Below, one piece after another: positions 10,252-20,932 of a stretch of 64,000 nt of DNA. The translations under genes and the position numbers were made by a program. Source of the stretch: Candidatus Symbiopectobacterium endolongispinus (GTDB taxonomy: Bacteria > Pseudomonadota > Gammaproteobacteria > Enterobacterales > Enterobacteriaceae); assembly GCF_018777385.1 (NCBI RefSeq), contig NZ_JAFJYB010000006.1, positions 1 through 64,000 of the forward strand, given 5' to 3'. Below the pieces are notes generated by a model. It was not told the DNA's origin. It searched no databases and saw only the letters and a list, made by a program, of their open reading frames with translations. Positions within the stretch are counted from its first letter, which is position 1. Each line of letters starts with the position of its first letter.

Positions 10252-12350
10252 ATGACCCAGACTCTCAGCCAACTCGAACATGACGCCGCTTTCGTGGAGC
10301 GTCACATCGGCCCTACGCCCGCGCAGCAGGCTCACATGCTGGAAACGCTCGGTGCGGATTCATTGTCGGCGTTGATTCGACAGATTGTGCCGGCAGATAT
10401 CCAGTTGCCCAACCCGCCAGCGGTGGGTGATGCGCTGCCCGAACATCAGGCGTTGGCGGAACTCAAGTCGATTGCCAGCCGCAACCAGCGCTATAAGAGC
10501 TATATCGGCATGGGGTACACCGCTGTGCATATGCCGCCGGTGATCTTGCGTAATTTGCTGGAAAACCCTGGCTGGTACACCGCCTATACGCCTTACCAGC
10601 CTGAAGTCTCGCAAGGGCGGTTAGAAGCCTTGCTGAATTTTTAACAGATGACGCAGGACTTGACCGGACTGGAGCTTGCCTCCGCCTCTCTGTTGGATGA
10701 AGCGACGGCGGCAGCGGAAGCGATGGCAATGGCCAAACGCGTCAGCAAGCTGAAACAGGCTAACCGCTTCTTCGTGGCAGAGCATGTGCATACGCAAACG
10801 CTAGATGTGGTGCGCACCCGTGCAGAGACCTTTGATTTTGAAGTTGTGGTCGGCGATGCCGCCGCCGCATTGGAAACAGAAGGCGTGTTTGGCGTGCTGT
10901 TGCAGCAGGTGAACACCTATGGTGAAGAGCATGATTATCGTGATCTTATCGCGCAACTGAATGCGCGCAAGATCATCGTTAGCGTCGCTGCTGATATCAT
11001 GGCTCTGGTGCTGCTGGCCGCACCGGGCAAGCAGGGAGCCGATATTGTGTTTGGTTCCGCCCAGCGTTTTGGTGTGCCGATGGGCTACGGTGGTCCGCAT
11101 GCGGCCTTCTTCGCCTGCAAGGATGAGTATAAACGCGCCATGCCGGGGCGTATTATCGGCGTTTCGCGCGATGCGGCAGGTAATACGGCGCTACGTATGG
11201 CGATGCAGACGCGTGAGCAACACATCCGCCGCGAAAAAGCCAACTCCAACATCTGCACCTCTCAGGTGCTGCTGGCGAATATCTCTGGGTTCTATGCGGT
11301 TTATCATGGACCGCAGGGGCTCAAGCGTATCGCTGAACACATTCATCGTTTAACCGATATTCTGGCCGCCGGGTTGCAACAGGGCGGCTTGAAACTGTGG
11401 CACTCCACCTGGTTTGATACGCTGGCGGTTGAGGTCACAGACAAGAACGCCATTAATCGCCCGCGCGCAGAATGCCGGGATCAACCTGCGCACCGATCTC
11501 TATCACGGGGTCGGTATCACGCTGGATGAAACCACAACCCGTGAAGATGTCGCAGCGCTATTTGATGTGCTGCTGGGAGACGATCACGGTCTGTCCATTG
11601 CTGAACTGGATGCGGTGCTCAGCGGCGGCTCATCATCCATCCCTGCTGCGCTATTGCGCACGGATGCCATTCTGACCCACCCGGTGTTCAACCGTTATCA
11701 CAGCGAAACCGAGATGATGCGTTACCTGCATCGCTTGGCGCATAAAGATCTGGCGCTGAACCGTGCCATGATCCCGCTGGGTTACTGCACCATGAAGCTG
11801 AACGCGGCGGCGGAAATGCCAGTCAGGTGGCGATCCTCAATGCCAACTACATTGCAACGCGTTTGAAGGATGCCTATCCGGTACTCTACACCGGCCGCGA
11901 TGGCCGCGTGGCACACGAGTGTATTCTGGACATTCGTCCGCTGAAAGAGAGCACTGGCATCAGCGAAATGGATATCGCCAAGCGTTTGATCGACTATGAC
12001 TTCCACGCGCCGACCATGTCGTTCCCAGTGGCGGGAACGACATGGTAGAGCCGACGGAGTCAGAAAGTCAGGTAGAGCTGGATCGCTTTATTGATGCGAT
12101 GCTGGCGATCCGTGCAGAAATTCAGCGGGTGGCGCAAGGTGAATGGCCGCTGGAAGACAACCCGTTGGTGAATGCACCGCATATCCAGCAGGAGATCGTC
12201 AGTGAGTGGTCGCATCCCTACAGTCGCGAACTGGCGGTGTTTCCGGCGGGTGCTGAGCATAAATACTGGCCGAGAGTAAAACGCCTCGATGACGTGTACG
12301 GCGATCGCAACCTGTTCTGCTCTTGCGTACCGATTGGCGATTACGCGTAG
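10252..12350 (+). pseudogene. gcvP: Glycine dehydrogenase (decarboxylating) P protein, heavily degraded
   Basis: The PLP enzyme of glycine cleavage, normally about 957 residues. Recognisable segments run from [11 protein letters not shown] to [11 protein letters not shown], but four lesions are visible. TAA at 10642-10644 replaces a Gln codon. An extra base near 11455 shifts the frame. A deletion at about 11820 joins KLNAAAEM directly to [10 protein letters not shown], removing about 280 residues including the PLP lysine (HKTF motif of the family). A further frameshift lies near 12040 between PVAG and MVEPTESE. The P protein is beyond repair. Confidence 0.93.
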
Positions 12351-12377
12351 CTTCCTGCGCAATCACTCGCACTTTCC

Positions 12378-12406
12378 CGTCATTCCCGCCTACGCGGGAA
12401 TGACGG
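12378..12406. repeat. Palindromic half copy of the interspersed repeat
   Basis: A perfect hairpin with 12-bp arms CGTCATTCCCGC / GCGGGAATGACG and a 4-base loop, matching the right half of the repeat at 3971-4055. It lies between the convergent gcvP remnant and the HD-domain gene, where it may also act as a transcription barrier. Confidence 0.75.
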
Positions 12407-12425
12407 AAGTAGGCAAGCCGGAGAA

Positions 12426-13034
12426 TTACCCCAACCACCCTTTGGCCTGTGCGGTTTCCAGATGATCTTTCAGGTAGCGCCACAGTTCGGGATTGATCTC
12501 GGCGATAAAGCTGGCGCGTCCCAATACTTGCCCCAGTCGGATGCCGTTTTCCACCCAGCTTTGCCCACCGTTATGCAGGTTCATCAGGATAGGCATAATG
12601 CGGTTGATCATCAGTGCAAAACGCGCGTTCGCGGTGTCGCCTGCTTCATATTCTTGCCACAGTTGCAGAAAATGCTGACGTTGCGGTTCGGGCAGTAGGC
12701 CAAATAACCGAACCGCAGCGGCTTCTTCCTGCGCCTGAATCGCTTCTCGAGCGCTCAGATCGTAGACCATCACGTCGCCAGCATCGATCTCGACGATATC
12801 ATGCACCAAGGCCATTTGAATCACGCGCTGAATATCCACGTCCTGACTGGCGTAGGGTGCCAGGCTCATCGCGGCAACGGCAAAGTGCCAGCTGTGCTCT
12901 GCGGAATCTTCGTGACGGGAACTGCCGATGATTTTTGAATGACGCTGTACGCTTTTTAGCTTATCAATTTCCATCAGGAAACCAACTACTTCGGTCAGCG
13001 TACCAAACTCGAGAGTGGGTAAAGCCAGAGACAT
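12426..13034 (-). CDS. HD-domain phosphohydrolase
   Basis: A 202-residue metal-dependent hydrolase of the HD superfamily, of the kind annotated as putative nucleotidase or HDDC2-like. The metal-binding set is visible: His in LKSVQRHSKI, EDSAEHSWHFAVAAMSLA, the HD pair in ALVHDIVEIDAGD, and a later Asp/Asn-bearing helix (FALMINRIMPILMNLHN). The substrate is probably a nucleoside monophosphate, by analogy with YfbR, but this is not shown. The start at 13034 is chosen because AAGGTGG lies 5 bases upstream. It is intact and converges on the gcvP remnant. Confidence 0.8.
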   Translation of the reverse strand: MSLALPTLEFGTLTEVVGFLMEIDKLKSVQRHSKIIGSSRHEDSAEHSWHFAVAAMSLAPYASQDVDIQRVIQMALVHDIVEIDAGDVMVYDLSAREAIQAQEEAAAVRLFGLLPEPQRQHFLQLWQEYEAGDTANARFALMINRIMPILMNLHNGGQSWVENGIRLGQVLGRASFIAEINPELWRYLKDHLETAQAKGWLG

Positions 13035-13360
13035 CAAAACCACCTTACATCCATTGATGTGTCAAACGCGGTTGTATCAAACACTGCGCAGTCAAACAAA
13101 ACCGGCTCATTGTAGGGGAAGCTGGTGAGAATTTACACGCTTTATTCCGCGATGATGTCCCTTTGGCACTGACTATTCCGTCTGATAACAGACCTTTCGG
13201 AAGGGGAAATTGTCGACTATCGTTATAGTCATGGCACAAAACAATCTGCTTTACCGGTCTTCCCAAATGCACTGTGCGCAATGCACAAGGCGAGGTTGGC
13301 ATTGAGCCCGTGACAAGGCGAAGTAAAAATCACAATAAAAGCGCTAATAATAAGGGGGCA
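13035..13360. other. Intergenic region, no recognised feature
   Basis: About 325 bases holding the divergent promoters of the HD hydrolase and the alpha/beta hydrolase. I see no gene, repeat or clear operator in it. Confidence 0.3.
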
Positions 13361-14863
13361 ATGATGCCTATTCGTATCATTCGACGCACGATCAAATATG
13401 CTGTGGTTATCGTGTTGGCCATTGCGTTGACGTTTCTGGTTATTCGGGTGTTTGACTCACAACGGGGACCCGCACTGGCTCCCTGGCATATTTATGTGCC
13501 GACAGAGATGACGCCTGACCAACTCGATCGTGCCAACTGGGAGCTGTATTTGGCTCATGAGGATCGCTTGTTTCAGGAGGTGACCCAGACGTTGGACAGG
13601 GATGAGCAGGTTGCCTTAAACCGCTATTTTGTCGGCAGCCCTGTTTATCCGGGGCGCTTCGCTCATAACTGGAACCACTCTTATGAACTGATGCCGGAAG
13701 GCGAACCCAAAGGTGCGGTAGTGCTTTTGCATGGGTTAACCGACTCTCCCTACAGTATGCGAAATGTGGCTGAGCTTTATCGCCAGCACGGCTTTGTCGC
13801 TATCGGGCTGCGTATTCCGGCGCATGGTACTGTGCCCGGTGCGTTAACCAAAGTCCGTTGGGAAGATTGGTTGGCTGCCACGCGTTTAGCAGTGCGCGAG
13901 GCTGCGCGTTTTGTGACGCCCGCGAACGGTGGAGAACGCTTACCGCTGCATATCGTTGGTTTTTCTAACGGCGGGGCGCTAACGCTGAAATACGCGCTCG
14001 ATACGCTCAGCGATCCTAAGTTGCCCAAGGCGGATCGTCTGGTCCTGATCTCTCCGATGATTGGCATTACGGCTTACGCGCGTTTTGCCGGTTTGGCTGG
14101 GTTACCCGCGATATTCCCGCCGTTTGCCAAAGCGGCCTGGCTCGGTATTGTGCCGTAATTCAACCCGTTCAAGTACAACTCGTTCCCGGTGAACGGTGCG
14201 CGCCAGTCTTATCTGCTCACCAGCGTTTTGCAGTCACAGTTGGAACAGGAAGCGCGGCCGCGCAGGCTATCGGAACTGCCGCCGATTTTAACCTTCCAGT
14301 CGGTGATGGGTTTTACCGTCAGCACGCGGGCGGTGATCAGCGCCTTCTATAATCTGTTGCCGAAAAACGACAATAATTTGGTGCTGTTTGATGTCAACCG
14401 CACCATCAATTTTGGTCTGTTACTGCGGGATTCGTCCGCATTGGCGATTGGGCAATGGTTGCCGCCGACCCCCCGTTTGTACGGCACCACGGTGATCACT
14501 AACGCATCGGTACAAAGCGCAAAGGCGGTCGCCTTTGACACCAAAGCAGGTAGCATGGAGGTCACGCGCCGCGATCTCGGGATGGATTACCCTGAAGATG
14601 TCTATTCGTTATCGCACGTAGCGCTGCCATTTTCTGACAGCGATTCGCTTTATGGCCGTTTCTCTACGCCGCCGTATGAGTTTGGTATTCCACTCGGGCG
14701 TATTGCCGCGCGCGGAGAACGCGGGGTGTTGATTCTTGATTTGGATACGTTGTTGCGCCTTTCCTCCAACCCCTTCTATGACTACATGATGCAGCGTATT
14801 GATGATGTTATTCCTGGCGAAAGGGAACCCGGATCGATACCGGGCTCTGTTCAAGCCCAGTAG
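13361..14863 (+). pseudogene. Membrane-anchored alpha/beta hydrolase with in-frame stop
   Basis: A single N-terminal membrane anchor (residues 9-30) precedes an alpha/beta-hydrolase domain with the HG oxyanion motif (VVLLHGLTDSPYSM) and nucleophile elbow GFSNGG. TAA at 14156-14158 interrupts the otherwise continuous frame, between LGIVP and FNPFKYNSFPVNG, where one base change from GAA would explain it. The second half, with the catalytic Asp and His region, continues open to 14863. This is a nonsense mutation with no length change, so a homopolymer error is not the cause. The substrate is unknown. The start follows AAGGGGG. Confidence 0.82.
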
Positions 14864-14986
14864 CGCGGCGGATCGAATAATAGTTTCAGCGTACACTTGT
14901 ACACTGAAACTATTCTCGATTACACTCTTCCCGATGAGATTGCATGAAGTTTGTACAGCCAATCGTGCCGGGAGTAAAAACGGAAT

Positions 14987-15631
14987 ATGGTGAAATCAGA
15001 AAGTAATGCGGGTTATACGTTGGCGGAAGAGATAGCCAACAGTATCAGTCATGGTGCTGGCGTGGTGTTGGGGATTGTCGGGTTGGTGCTGCTGGTGCAA
15101 GCGGTGGACAATGGCGCGACGAGCACGGCTATCGCCAGCTACAGTTTGTACGGCGGCACCATTATTCTGTTGTTTCTGGCCTCCACGCTCTACCATGCGA
15201 TTCCCAGCCCACGGGCTAAACCCTGGCTCAAACGGTTCGATCACTGTGCCATCTATCTGTTGATAGCGGGTACCTACACGCCGTTTTTGCTGGTGGGGTT
15301 GGATTCGCCGTTGGCGCATGGCTTGATGATTGTCATCTGGAGCATGGCGCTGGTGGGCGTGTTATTTAAACTGGCCTTTGCGCATCGTTTTGAAGTGCTG
15401 TCGCTGGTGGCATATCTGGTGATGGGGTGGCTGTCACTGATTGTGATTTATCAGTTGGTGCAGGTGTTAGCACCTGGTGGTGTCACCTTACTGGCGGTGG
15501 GCGGTGCAGTGTATACCTTAGGCGTGGTTTTTTATGTGTGTAAACGTATCCCGTATAACCACGCCATCTGGCATGGCTTTGTGCTGGGTGGCAGTCTGTG
15601 CCATTTTCTGGCGATCTACCTTTACGTTTAG
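14987..15631 (+). CDS. trhA: Hemolysin III / PAQR family membrane protein
   Basis: A seven-helix inner-membrane protein of the HlyIII/PAQR family (TrhA, formerly YqfA), linked in E. coli to membrane homeostasis. The 214 residues show the family's metal-site motifs: [12 protein letters not shown] in helix 1, STLYHAIPS with Ser/His after helix 2, [19 protein letters not shown], and a C-terminal [16 protein letters not shown]. It is intact. The gene lies convergent to ygfZ, as in other enterobacteria. Confidence 0.9.
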   Translation: MVKSESNAGYTLAEEIANSISHGAGVVLGIVGLVLLVQAVDNGATSTAIASYSLYGGTIILLFLASTLYHAIPSPRAKPWLKRFDHCAIYLLIAGTYTPFLLVGLDSPLAHGLMIVIWSMALVGVLFKLAFAHRFEVLSLVAYLVMGWLSLIVIYQLVQVLAPGGVTLLAVGGAVYTLGVVFYVCKRIPYNHAIWHGFVLGGSLCHFLAIYLYV

Positions 15632-15649
15632 CCGCTAAATATCACTCTG

Positions 15650-15680
15650 GCACCGTTTCTTGATGAAACAGAAACGGTGC
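15650..15680. terminator. Inverted repeat between convergent trhA and ygfZ
   Basis: Arms GCACCGTTTCT / AGAAACGGTGC with a 9-base loop. It has no long T-tract on either side, so it is a possible bidirectional terminator judged on position and stem strength only. Confidence 0.5.
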
Positions 15681-15692
15681 TCAGTGGTGAAA

Positions 15693-16694
15693 TTATTCAA
15701 ACAATGAATAAGGCAGTGGTTGTAGACTCAACTGACTTTCCGCTGCGTCGCGCACGCGCAATACGCTATCCGCTTCCAGATCGTTATTCAGTACCGCTTG
15801 CACCCAAAGTGTGCCATCGCTTAACTGGCTGGCGGCGAGTATCGTACCGGTGCGACGCCAGTTTTCACCCATTTTCAGTTCCAGGTCTTCGCCCGCTTCT
15901 GGCACGCGCGGTGAAGTACCAGCCAGCCAATAGAGTGCCCGCTTGTTGGCGCCGCGAAATTTTGCCCGCGCTACCATCTCCTGACCTGTGTAGCAGCCTT
16001 TATTAAAACTGATGCCGTTAAGTGCCTGTATATTCGTTGCTTGCGGGATGAACTGCGCGCTGTTTACGTTGTCAATAATCGGCAGTGCGGATTCAATATC
16101 CAGTGCCAGCCACTGTTGACTGTCGGCCCATTGCACGTTGTCTGCCAGTGTGGCACTCAGCGCGGCGACACCTTCGTCGTTCAGTACCAGAAGGAAACGC
16201 TCAGCAGGAAGGGCAAAATGCAGCAGTGTACCGAAGGGGTGGCTGACAACGAGATGCTCACTGTCCGGTAGTGCAGAGAAGACCTCGGCTAAACGTTCGC
16301 GTATAGTGCTTCCCGCAGCACCGATAAGCTGGAGATTGTCCTCTGCGGTGATAGTGGTTTTGGCAAAGACGGCGTATTTTTTTAACTCGTTTAACTGCGT
16401 ATCACGCAGATTGCGACGTACCAGATAGGCGAAGCAATCGTTGTGGGCAAACAGACGCAGTGCGCTCCACATTTTGCCCTTGGCATCACAATGGCCGCAA
16501 AGTACATGTTGATCGGGGGCTAACGCATTAACATCGGCCGTCACCTGGCCTTGCAGGTAAGTGCGTGTGTCCGGACCGGTAAGTGTCACCAGTGCCCAGT
16601 CATCAAGTGCTATCAGCGTAGCGGGAAGCTGCGCCGAGGCCGTGATGGCGTTTGATTTAACCGTTTGTGCAGCAAAGGGAAGTGGGGTAGCCAT
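15693..16694 (-). CDS. ygfZ: Folate-binding tRNA-modifying protein YgfZ
   Basis: A GcvT-related, folate-binding protein that supports iron-sulphur enzymes such as MiaB. The 333-residue protein aligns along its whole length with E. coli Ygf[35 protein letters not shown], the signature [20 protein letters not shown] with its essential Cys, and the end [18 protein letters not shown]. It is intact, although its relatives in the gcv operon are ruined. It is followed convergently by trhA and upstream lies the divergent sdhE-cptA pair. Confidence 0.94.
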   Translation of the reverse strand: MATPLPFAAQTVKSNAITASAQLPATLIALDDWALVTLTGPDTRTYLQGQVTADVNALAPDQHVLCGHCDAKGKMWSALRLFAHNDCFAYLVRRNLRDTQLNELKKYAVFAKTTITAEDNLQLIGAAGSTIRERLAEVFSALPDSEHLVVSHPFGTLLHFALPAERFLLVLNDEGVAALSATLADNVQWADSQQWLALDIESALPIIDNVNSAQFIPQATNIQALNGISFNKGCYTGQEMVARAKFRGANKRALYWLAGTSPRVPEAGEDLELKMGENWRRTGTILAASQLSDGTLWVQAVLNNDLEADSVLRVRDAAESQLSLQPLPYSLFE

Positions 16695-16954
16695 GTAACC
16701 ATCCTCGCGAAGGTTTGCGTTTGGCCTAATGGTAAAAGAGCTTGCCGGGTTTGCAAGCAGTTATTCGTGCCATTGCCCACATGATTTTCAGTTAGCATAT
16801 TTGAAAGCGTTACTGAGCGTGTGCACGATCGATGACCTTCTGCGCGATACGCTGATATGCGCTAAAATATGTCAAAATGTTATATTTAGTTGAGTGTTTA
16901 TCTAGACATCCGAGTTACACTACACGTTGGCGTCGATAAAAAGTAGGAAAAGCA

Positions 16955-17221
16955 ATGAATATCGATAATAAGGCGCGAATTCACTGGGCGTGCCGCCGAG
17001 GAATGCGAGAGTTGGATATCGCCATCATGCCCTTTTTTGAACATGAGTATGATGTGCTAAACGATGATTATAAACGCGCGTTTGTGCGCTTATTGCAGTG
17101 CGATGACCCTGACTTGTTCAACTGGTTGATGAACCACGGTGAACCGGAAGATGGGGAACTGAAACGCATGATCTCTCTTATTCAGACGCGAAATAAAGAT
17201 CGTGGCCATGTGGCGCTGTGA
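16955..17221 (+). CDS. sdhE: FAD assembly factor SdhE
   Basis: SdhE promotes covalent flavinylation of succinate dehydrogenase and fumarate reductase. The 88-residue protein has the RGMREL motif ([17 protein letters not shown]) and acidic/aromatic patches ([25 protein letters not shown]) of the family. RBS AGGAAAAG lies just upstream. It overlaps cptA by about 14-20 bases, indicating translational coupling. Confidence 0.93.
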   Translation: MNIDNKARIHWACRRGMRELDIAIMPFFEHEYDVLNDDYKRAFVRLLQCDDPDLFNWLMNHGEPEDGELKRMISLIQTRNKDRGHVAL

Positions 17222-17633
17222 TTTACGCGTCTCCTGGCGCATGCAGGTATTTTCTTTGCTGGTGCACGGGTTGTTGCTGCTGTTGATTCTGCTGGCACCG
17301 TGGCCGGACGGTTATGCGGTGCTTTGGCTATCGCTGATGACGCTGGTGGTGTTCGGGTTTATCCGTAGCCAGCGTAATATCAAAGCGCGTCATGGTGAAA
17401 TCGTGTTGCAGGCTGAAGCGAACCTTGAGTGGCAGCATCATCGCTGGCGCATTATCCGCCGTCCTTGGATGTTGAAAAACGGCATCTTACTGTCGCTGCG
17501 GCGCAGTGACGGCAAACGACGACAGCGGCTCTGGCTGGCATCCGACAACATGGATAAGCAGGAATGGCGGCATTTGCGTCAGTTGTTGTTGGAGAGTAAA
17601 GCGTGGGCGGAAGAAAACCCGGACGTGCATTAG
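17208..17633 (+). CDS. cptA: Inner-membrane protein CptA (YgfX)
   Basis: A small membrane protein encoded with SdhE. It has two N-terminal membrane helices (about residues 12-50) after the conserved [12 protein letters not shown], then a cytoplasmic domain with [13 protein letters not shown] and [20 protein letters not shown]. In E. coli it has been described both as a toxin of a type IV pair with SdhE and as a partner in pigment or flavinylation control. The ATG at 17208 or the GTG at 17202 could be the start; both overlap sdhE. It is intact. Confidence 0.87.
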   Translation: MWRCDLRVSWRMQVFSLLVHGLLLLLILLAPWPDGYAVLWLSLMTLVVFGFIRSQRNIKARHGEIVLQAEANLEWQHHRWRIIRRPWMLKNGILLSLRRSDGKRRQRLWLASDNMDKQEWRHLRQLLLESKAWAEENPDVH

Positions 17634-17642
17634 TTTCAGGTT

Positions 17643-17666
17643 CAGCCGGCAGCACGCTGCCGGCTG
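17643..17666. terminator. Strong hairpin between convergent cptA and fldB
   Basis: Perfect 10-bp arms CAGCCGGCAG / CTGCCGGCTG with a 4-base loop, placed just after cptA and before the end of fldB. No T-tract follows. Confidence 0.5.
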
Positions 17667-17692
17667 ATGTCTATCGGGATATCTCCCGACGA

Positions 17693-18212
17693 TTACAGCT
17701 GCTCTGCCATTTCCTGTAAAATCTGCTCGCACCACTGCTGCAAGCGCTCATCGCTCAGGTCATACTGATTCACTTCATCAAGCGCCAGCCCGACAAAGTG
17801 TTTTCCATCTGGTGTGAGCGGCTTGGTGGTGGTGAACTCATAGCCTTCGATGAGCCAATAGCCAATATAAGGTTGCGCCGCTCGCGGCCAACTGCTGATG
17901 CAACATACCGAGGGCATCAAGGAACCATTCACCGTAGCCTAGCTGGCCACCCATGCCATACAGCGCAACGATTTTTCCTTGTAGATTCAACGAGGATAGC
18001 TGTCCCCAAATGGCTTCCCAATCTTCCTGAATTTCACCGAAATCCCACGTTGGGATACCCAGAATCAGGAATTCATACTCTTCCATCTTATGCGGATCGA
18101 CATCTTTTACGTTATGCAGGTCGACCAGCGATTCGCCCAAAATATCGCGAATCTTTTCCGCTGCCATCTCGGTATAGCAGGTGCTGGAGCCGTAGAACAA
18201 ACCAATTTTCAT
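17693..18212 (-). pseudogene. fldB: Flavodoxin 2, frameshifted
   Basis: A small FMN electron carrier. The start ([20 protein letters not shown] with the FMN phosphate loop) through [18 protein letters not shown] matches E. coli FldB. The rest ([42 protein letters not shown]) is in another frame. One extra base near 17870 causes the shift, in a run of A/T. The truncated product would lack the third part of the fold and the FMN-ring loop. The start at 18212 is chosen by family alignment. Confidence 0.87.
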
Positions 18213-18360
18213 ATGCAATTGCAGCGTGTTAAACAAACTTGCCATTAGCCTAACCGAATCTTACAGCGAGGTATATATCCGTCATACTTCAAGTTGCAGG
18301 TGCGTTGGCCGCGTTCACTCACTGCTTTCCTGTCACTCGAATTATTTAGGGTATCGCTTT

Positions 18361-18444
18361 GTCATTCCCGCAAAGGCGGGAATCTCTTGCAGAAGAAACG
18401 CGTTTTTTCTCAGAGACATCCCCGGCTTTCGCCGAGGATTACGA
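18361..18444 (-). repeat. Interspersed repeat, copy 2 (inverted)
   Basis: Reverse-orientation copy of the 3971-4055 element: CATTCCCGCAAAGGCGGGAAT hairpin-type arms, then TGCAGAAGAAACGCG and CCCCGGCTTTCGCCGAGGAT. It lies between fldB and the broken permease gene. Confidence 0.78.
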
Positions 18445-18518
18445 GGAGTAAGGTGAGTTATCAGCAGACTGCTGGTGAAGGGTTACCCTTCACCCGTATT
18501 CACGCTTGCCTGTGAGGC

Positions 18519-19638
18519 TTAACCAAGCGTTTGGTGACGCGTTTCTTTGGCCAGCAATAATGCGATAAGCGTTAAAGATGCCATCGCAAACAGGTAAACG
18601 CCTACGTAGAACAGCCCGTAGTTGGCGGTCAGCCAGGCGGCGATATAAGGCGCAACCGATGCTCCCAGAATCGACGATACGTTATAGGAGAACGAGGCAC
18701 CGGTATAACGCACTTCAGTGGGGAAAAGTTCAGGTAGCAACGCGCCCATCGGGCCGAAGGTTAAGCCCATCAGGCCCAGTCCCAGCACCAGAAACAGCAT
18801 CACCAACGGTTGGCTGCCAGACCCTAACAGGGACGGGAACAGCATTGCGAACACCAGCATGCCGCAGGTAACGACGATCATGGTCTTACGGCGGCCATAG
18901 GCATCTGCCAGCAACCCGGCAACCGGGATCAGCAGACCAAAGGCGATAACCGCTACCATCAGCATCCACAGGAAGCTGTTACGCGAGAAACCCAGCCCTT
19001 TGGGGATTGGCGAGGTGCCAAAGGTCATGGAATAGACCGTCATGATGTAGAACAGCGTAGTAAGTGGCAAGCATGATGAGGGTGCCAAGAATGGTCGCTT
19101 TCAGATGCTTGCTCAACAGCGTTCCCAGCGGAATGCGGACTTTCTTGCCCGCTTCGATAGCTTTGGTAAACACGGGCGCTTCGTGCAGAGAGACGCGAAC
19201 ATACAGGCCGATCAAGACCAATACCGCAGAGGCAACGAAAGGTACGCGCCATCCCCAGGTCATGAATTGCTCTTCGCTTAACAACCAGGAGAGCAGTAGG
19301 CCGATCAGCACGGTAGAGATCCCCATGGTCAGCAGGGAAGCAACCAGTGTCACCTTACGGCCGACGCGGTCACCGAAGTGACCAAACAGCGCAGAACCGA
19401 TCGGACGTGCTACAAAGGCAATGGCAAAGGTTGCGAGCGACTGTAGCGTCGCGGCGGTCGGATCGCCCTGCGGGAAGAAGATGTGCGGGAAAATCAGCAC
19501 AGCGGCAGTGGCATAGATATAAAAATCGAAAAATTCGATCGCGGTTCCGATCAATGAAGCGACAACAACCTTACTGCGGGAGTTAACCGGGGCTGAGCCC
19601 GCCTCTGCATCGAGAGTGGACGTGATGGTGGCTTGCAT
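18519..19638 (-). pseudogene. yhjE: MFS metabolite/H+ symporter (YhjE-like), deleted and frameshifted
   Basis: A major-facilitator permease matching E. coli YhjE from LIGTAIEFFDFYIYATAAV to LLAKETRHQTLG. Two lesions are visible. After GISTVLIGLL the sequence jumps in frame to LLSWLLSEEQF, removing about 65 residues (helices 3-5, including the family's RFGQGLGLGGEWGG segment). One extra base near 19055 then puts LFYIMTVYSMTFG and everything after it in another frame. Both would abolish transport. Substrates of YhjE are not firmly known. Confidence 0.87.
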
Positions 19639-19954
19639 AGGACTCTATTATCTTTTTTTATCGACAGAACTGTCATTCTAGTCACAGAAAAAAAGCATTT
19701 CAATGCTAGTCCAAAAAGCGCAAAAGCGGCTGCAGAGCCTGCTTTGGTGAGTTGCGCGATTGTAAATACTTCCTGTGATATAAGTTATGCTTTACCCTAT
19801 TTTGTAGTGCGGAGCGGTGAATAATACAGCATAAAATAAATTTGCATAAAAAATCGGCGGCGCGAATTCAGGTGATGATCCTGCACCTTTTACCGTCACT
19901 TCGGGCATAATAACGTCAGGTTTACCCTGCACGCCGTACAGCGAGGAGAAGCGT
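19639..19954. other. Intergenic region upstream of xerD
   Basis: About 316 AT-rich bases between the broken permease gene and xerD, presumably with both promoters. I see no further gene. xerD is preceded by GCGAGGAGAAGCGT, a good ribosome-binding site. Confidence 0.35.
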
Positions 19955-20854
19955 ATGCAAGCACAGGATCGGGCACACATCGAACAGTTTCTTGAAGCTA
20001 TGTGGCTGGAACGAAACCTGGCTGACAACACGCTGACCTCTTACCGGCGAGATTTAACCGCACTGGCCGATTGGCTGGAGCGTGCTGACAGTGATTTATT
20101 GCAGGTGCAGGCGCTTGATCTGCAAGCTTATCTTGCCGAACGCGTGGAAGGGGGATACAAAGCGACCAGTTCGGCGCGTTTGCTGAGTGCCATGCGTCGC
20201 TTTTTTCAGTATTTATACCGGGAAAAACGGCGTAGTGACGACCCCAGCGCGGTATTGTCTTCTCCCAAATTGCCCCAGCGCTTGCCCAAAGATCTCAGCG
20301 AAGCGCAGGTGAGTGCGTTGTTGCAAGCGCCCTGTGTGGATGAACCGCTTGAGCTGCGCGATAAAGCTATGCTTGAGGTGCTTTATGCCGCGGGGCTACG
20401 CGTCTCGGAACTGGTGGGGCTGACCATTGCAGATGTCAGTTTACGCCAAGGCGTCGTGCGGGTGATTGGTAAAGGCAATAAAGAACGGCTGGTGCCGCTG
20501 GGGGAAGAGGCTATTTATTGGCTGGAGCGCTACCTCGAGCACGGCAGGCCCTGGCTGCTGAACGGACAAACGCTTGATGTGCTGTTTCCAAGCTCCAGGG
20601 CGCAGCAGATGACGCGCCAAACCTTTTGGCACCGTATCAAACACTATGCCGTGCTGGCATCCATTGACAGTGAGAAGCTTTCACCGCATGTTTTACGCCA
20701 TGCATTCGCTACGCACTTGCTGAACCACGGGGCTGATTTGCGTGTCGTACAGATGTTGTTGGGGCATAGCGATCTTTCAACAACGCAAATTTATACGCAC
20801 GTTGCCACTGAACGGCTGAAGCAGTTGCATCAACAGCATCATCCGCGCGCCTGA
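19955..20854 (+). CDS. xerD: Site-specific tyrosine recombinase XerD
   Basis: With XerC it resolves chromosome dimers at dif under FtsK control. The 299-residue protein has the N-terminal SAM-like core-binding domain (EQFLEAMWLERNLADNTLTS) and the catalytic domain with all six active residues in context: Arg in YAAGLRVSELVGL, Lys in VIGKGNKERLVPLG, His and Arg in SPHVLRHAFATHLL, His in LLGHSDLSTTQIY, and the Tyr nucleophile in QIYTHV. Length matches E. coli (298). It heads the xerD-dsbC-recJ-prfB-lysS block, all intact. Confidence 0.96.
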   Translation: MQAQDRAHIEQFLEAMWLERNLADNTLTSYRRDLTALADWLERADSDLLQVQALDLQAYLAERVEGGYKATSSARLLSAMRRFFQYLYREKRRSDDPSAVLSSPKLPQRLPKDLSEAQVSALLQAPCVDEPLELRDKAMLEVLYAAGLRVSELVGLTIADVSLRQGVVRVIGKGNKERLVPLGEEAIYWLERYLEHGRPWLLNGQTLDVLFPSSRAQQMTRQTFWHRIKHYAVLASIDSEKLSPHVLRHAFATHLLNHGADLRVVQMLLGHSDLSTTQIYTHVATERLKQLHQQHHPRA

Positions 20855-20932
20855 CATTGCAGGCGACATAAGGGCCAGACGGCTAAACGCGTCCTTTACA
20901 GGCGGAATGCATCATGAACGGGACTGAATACG

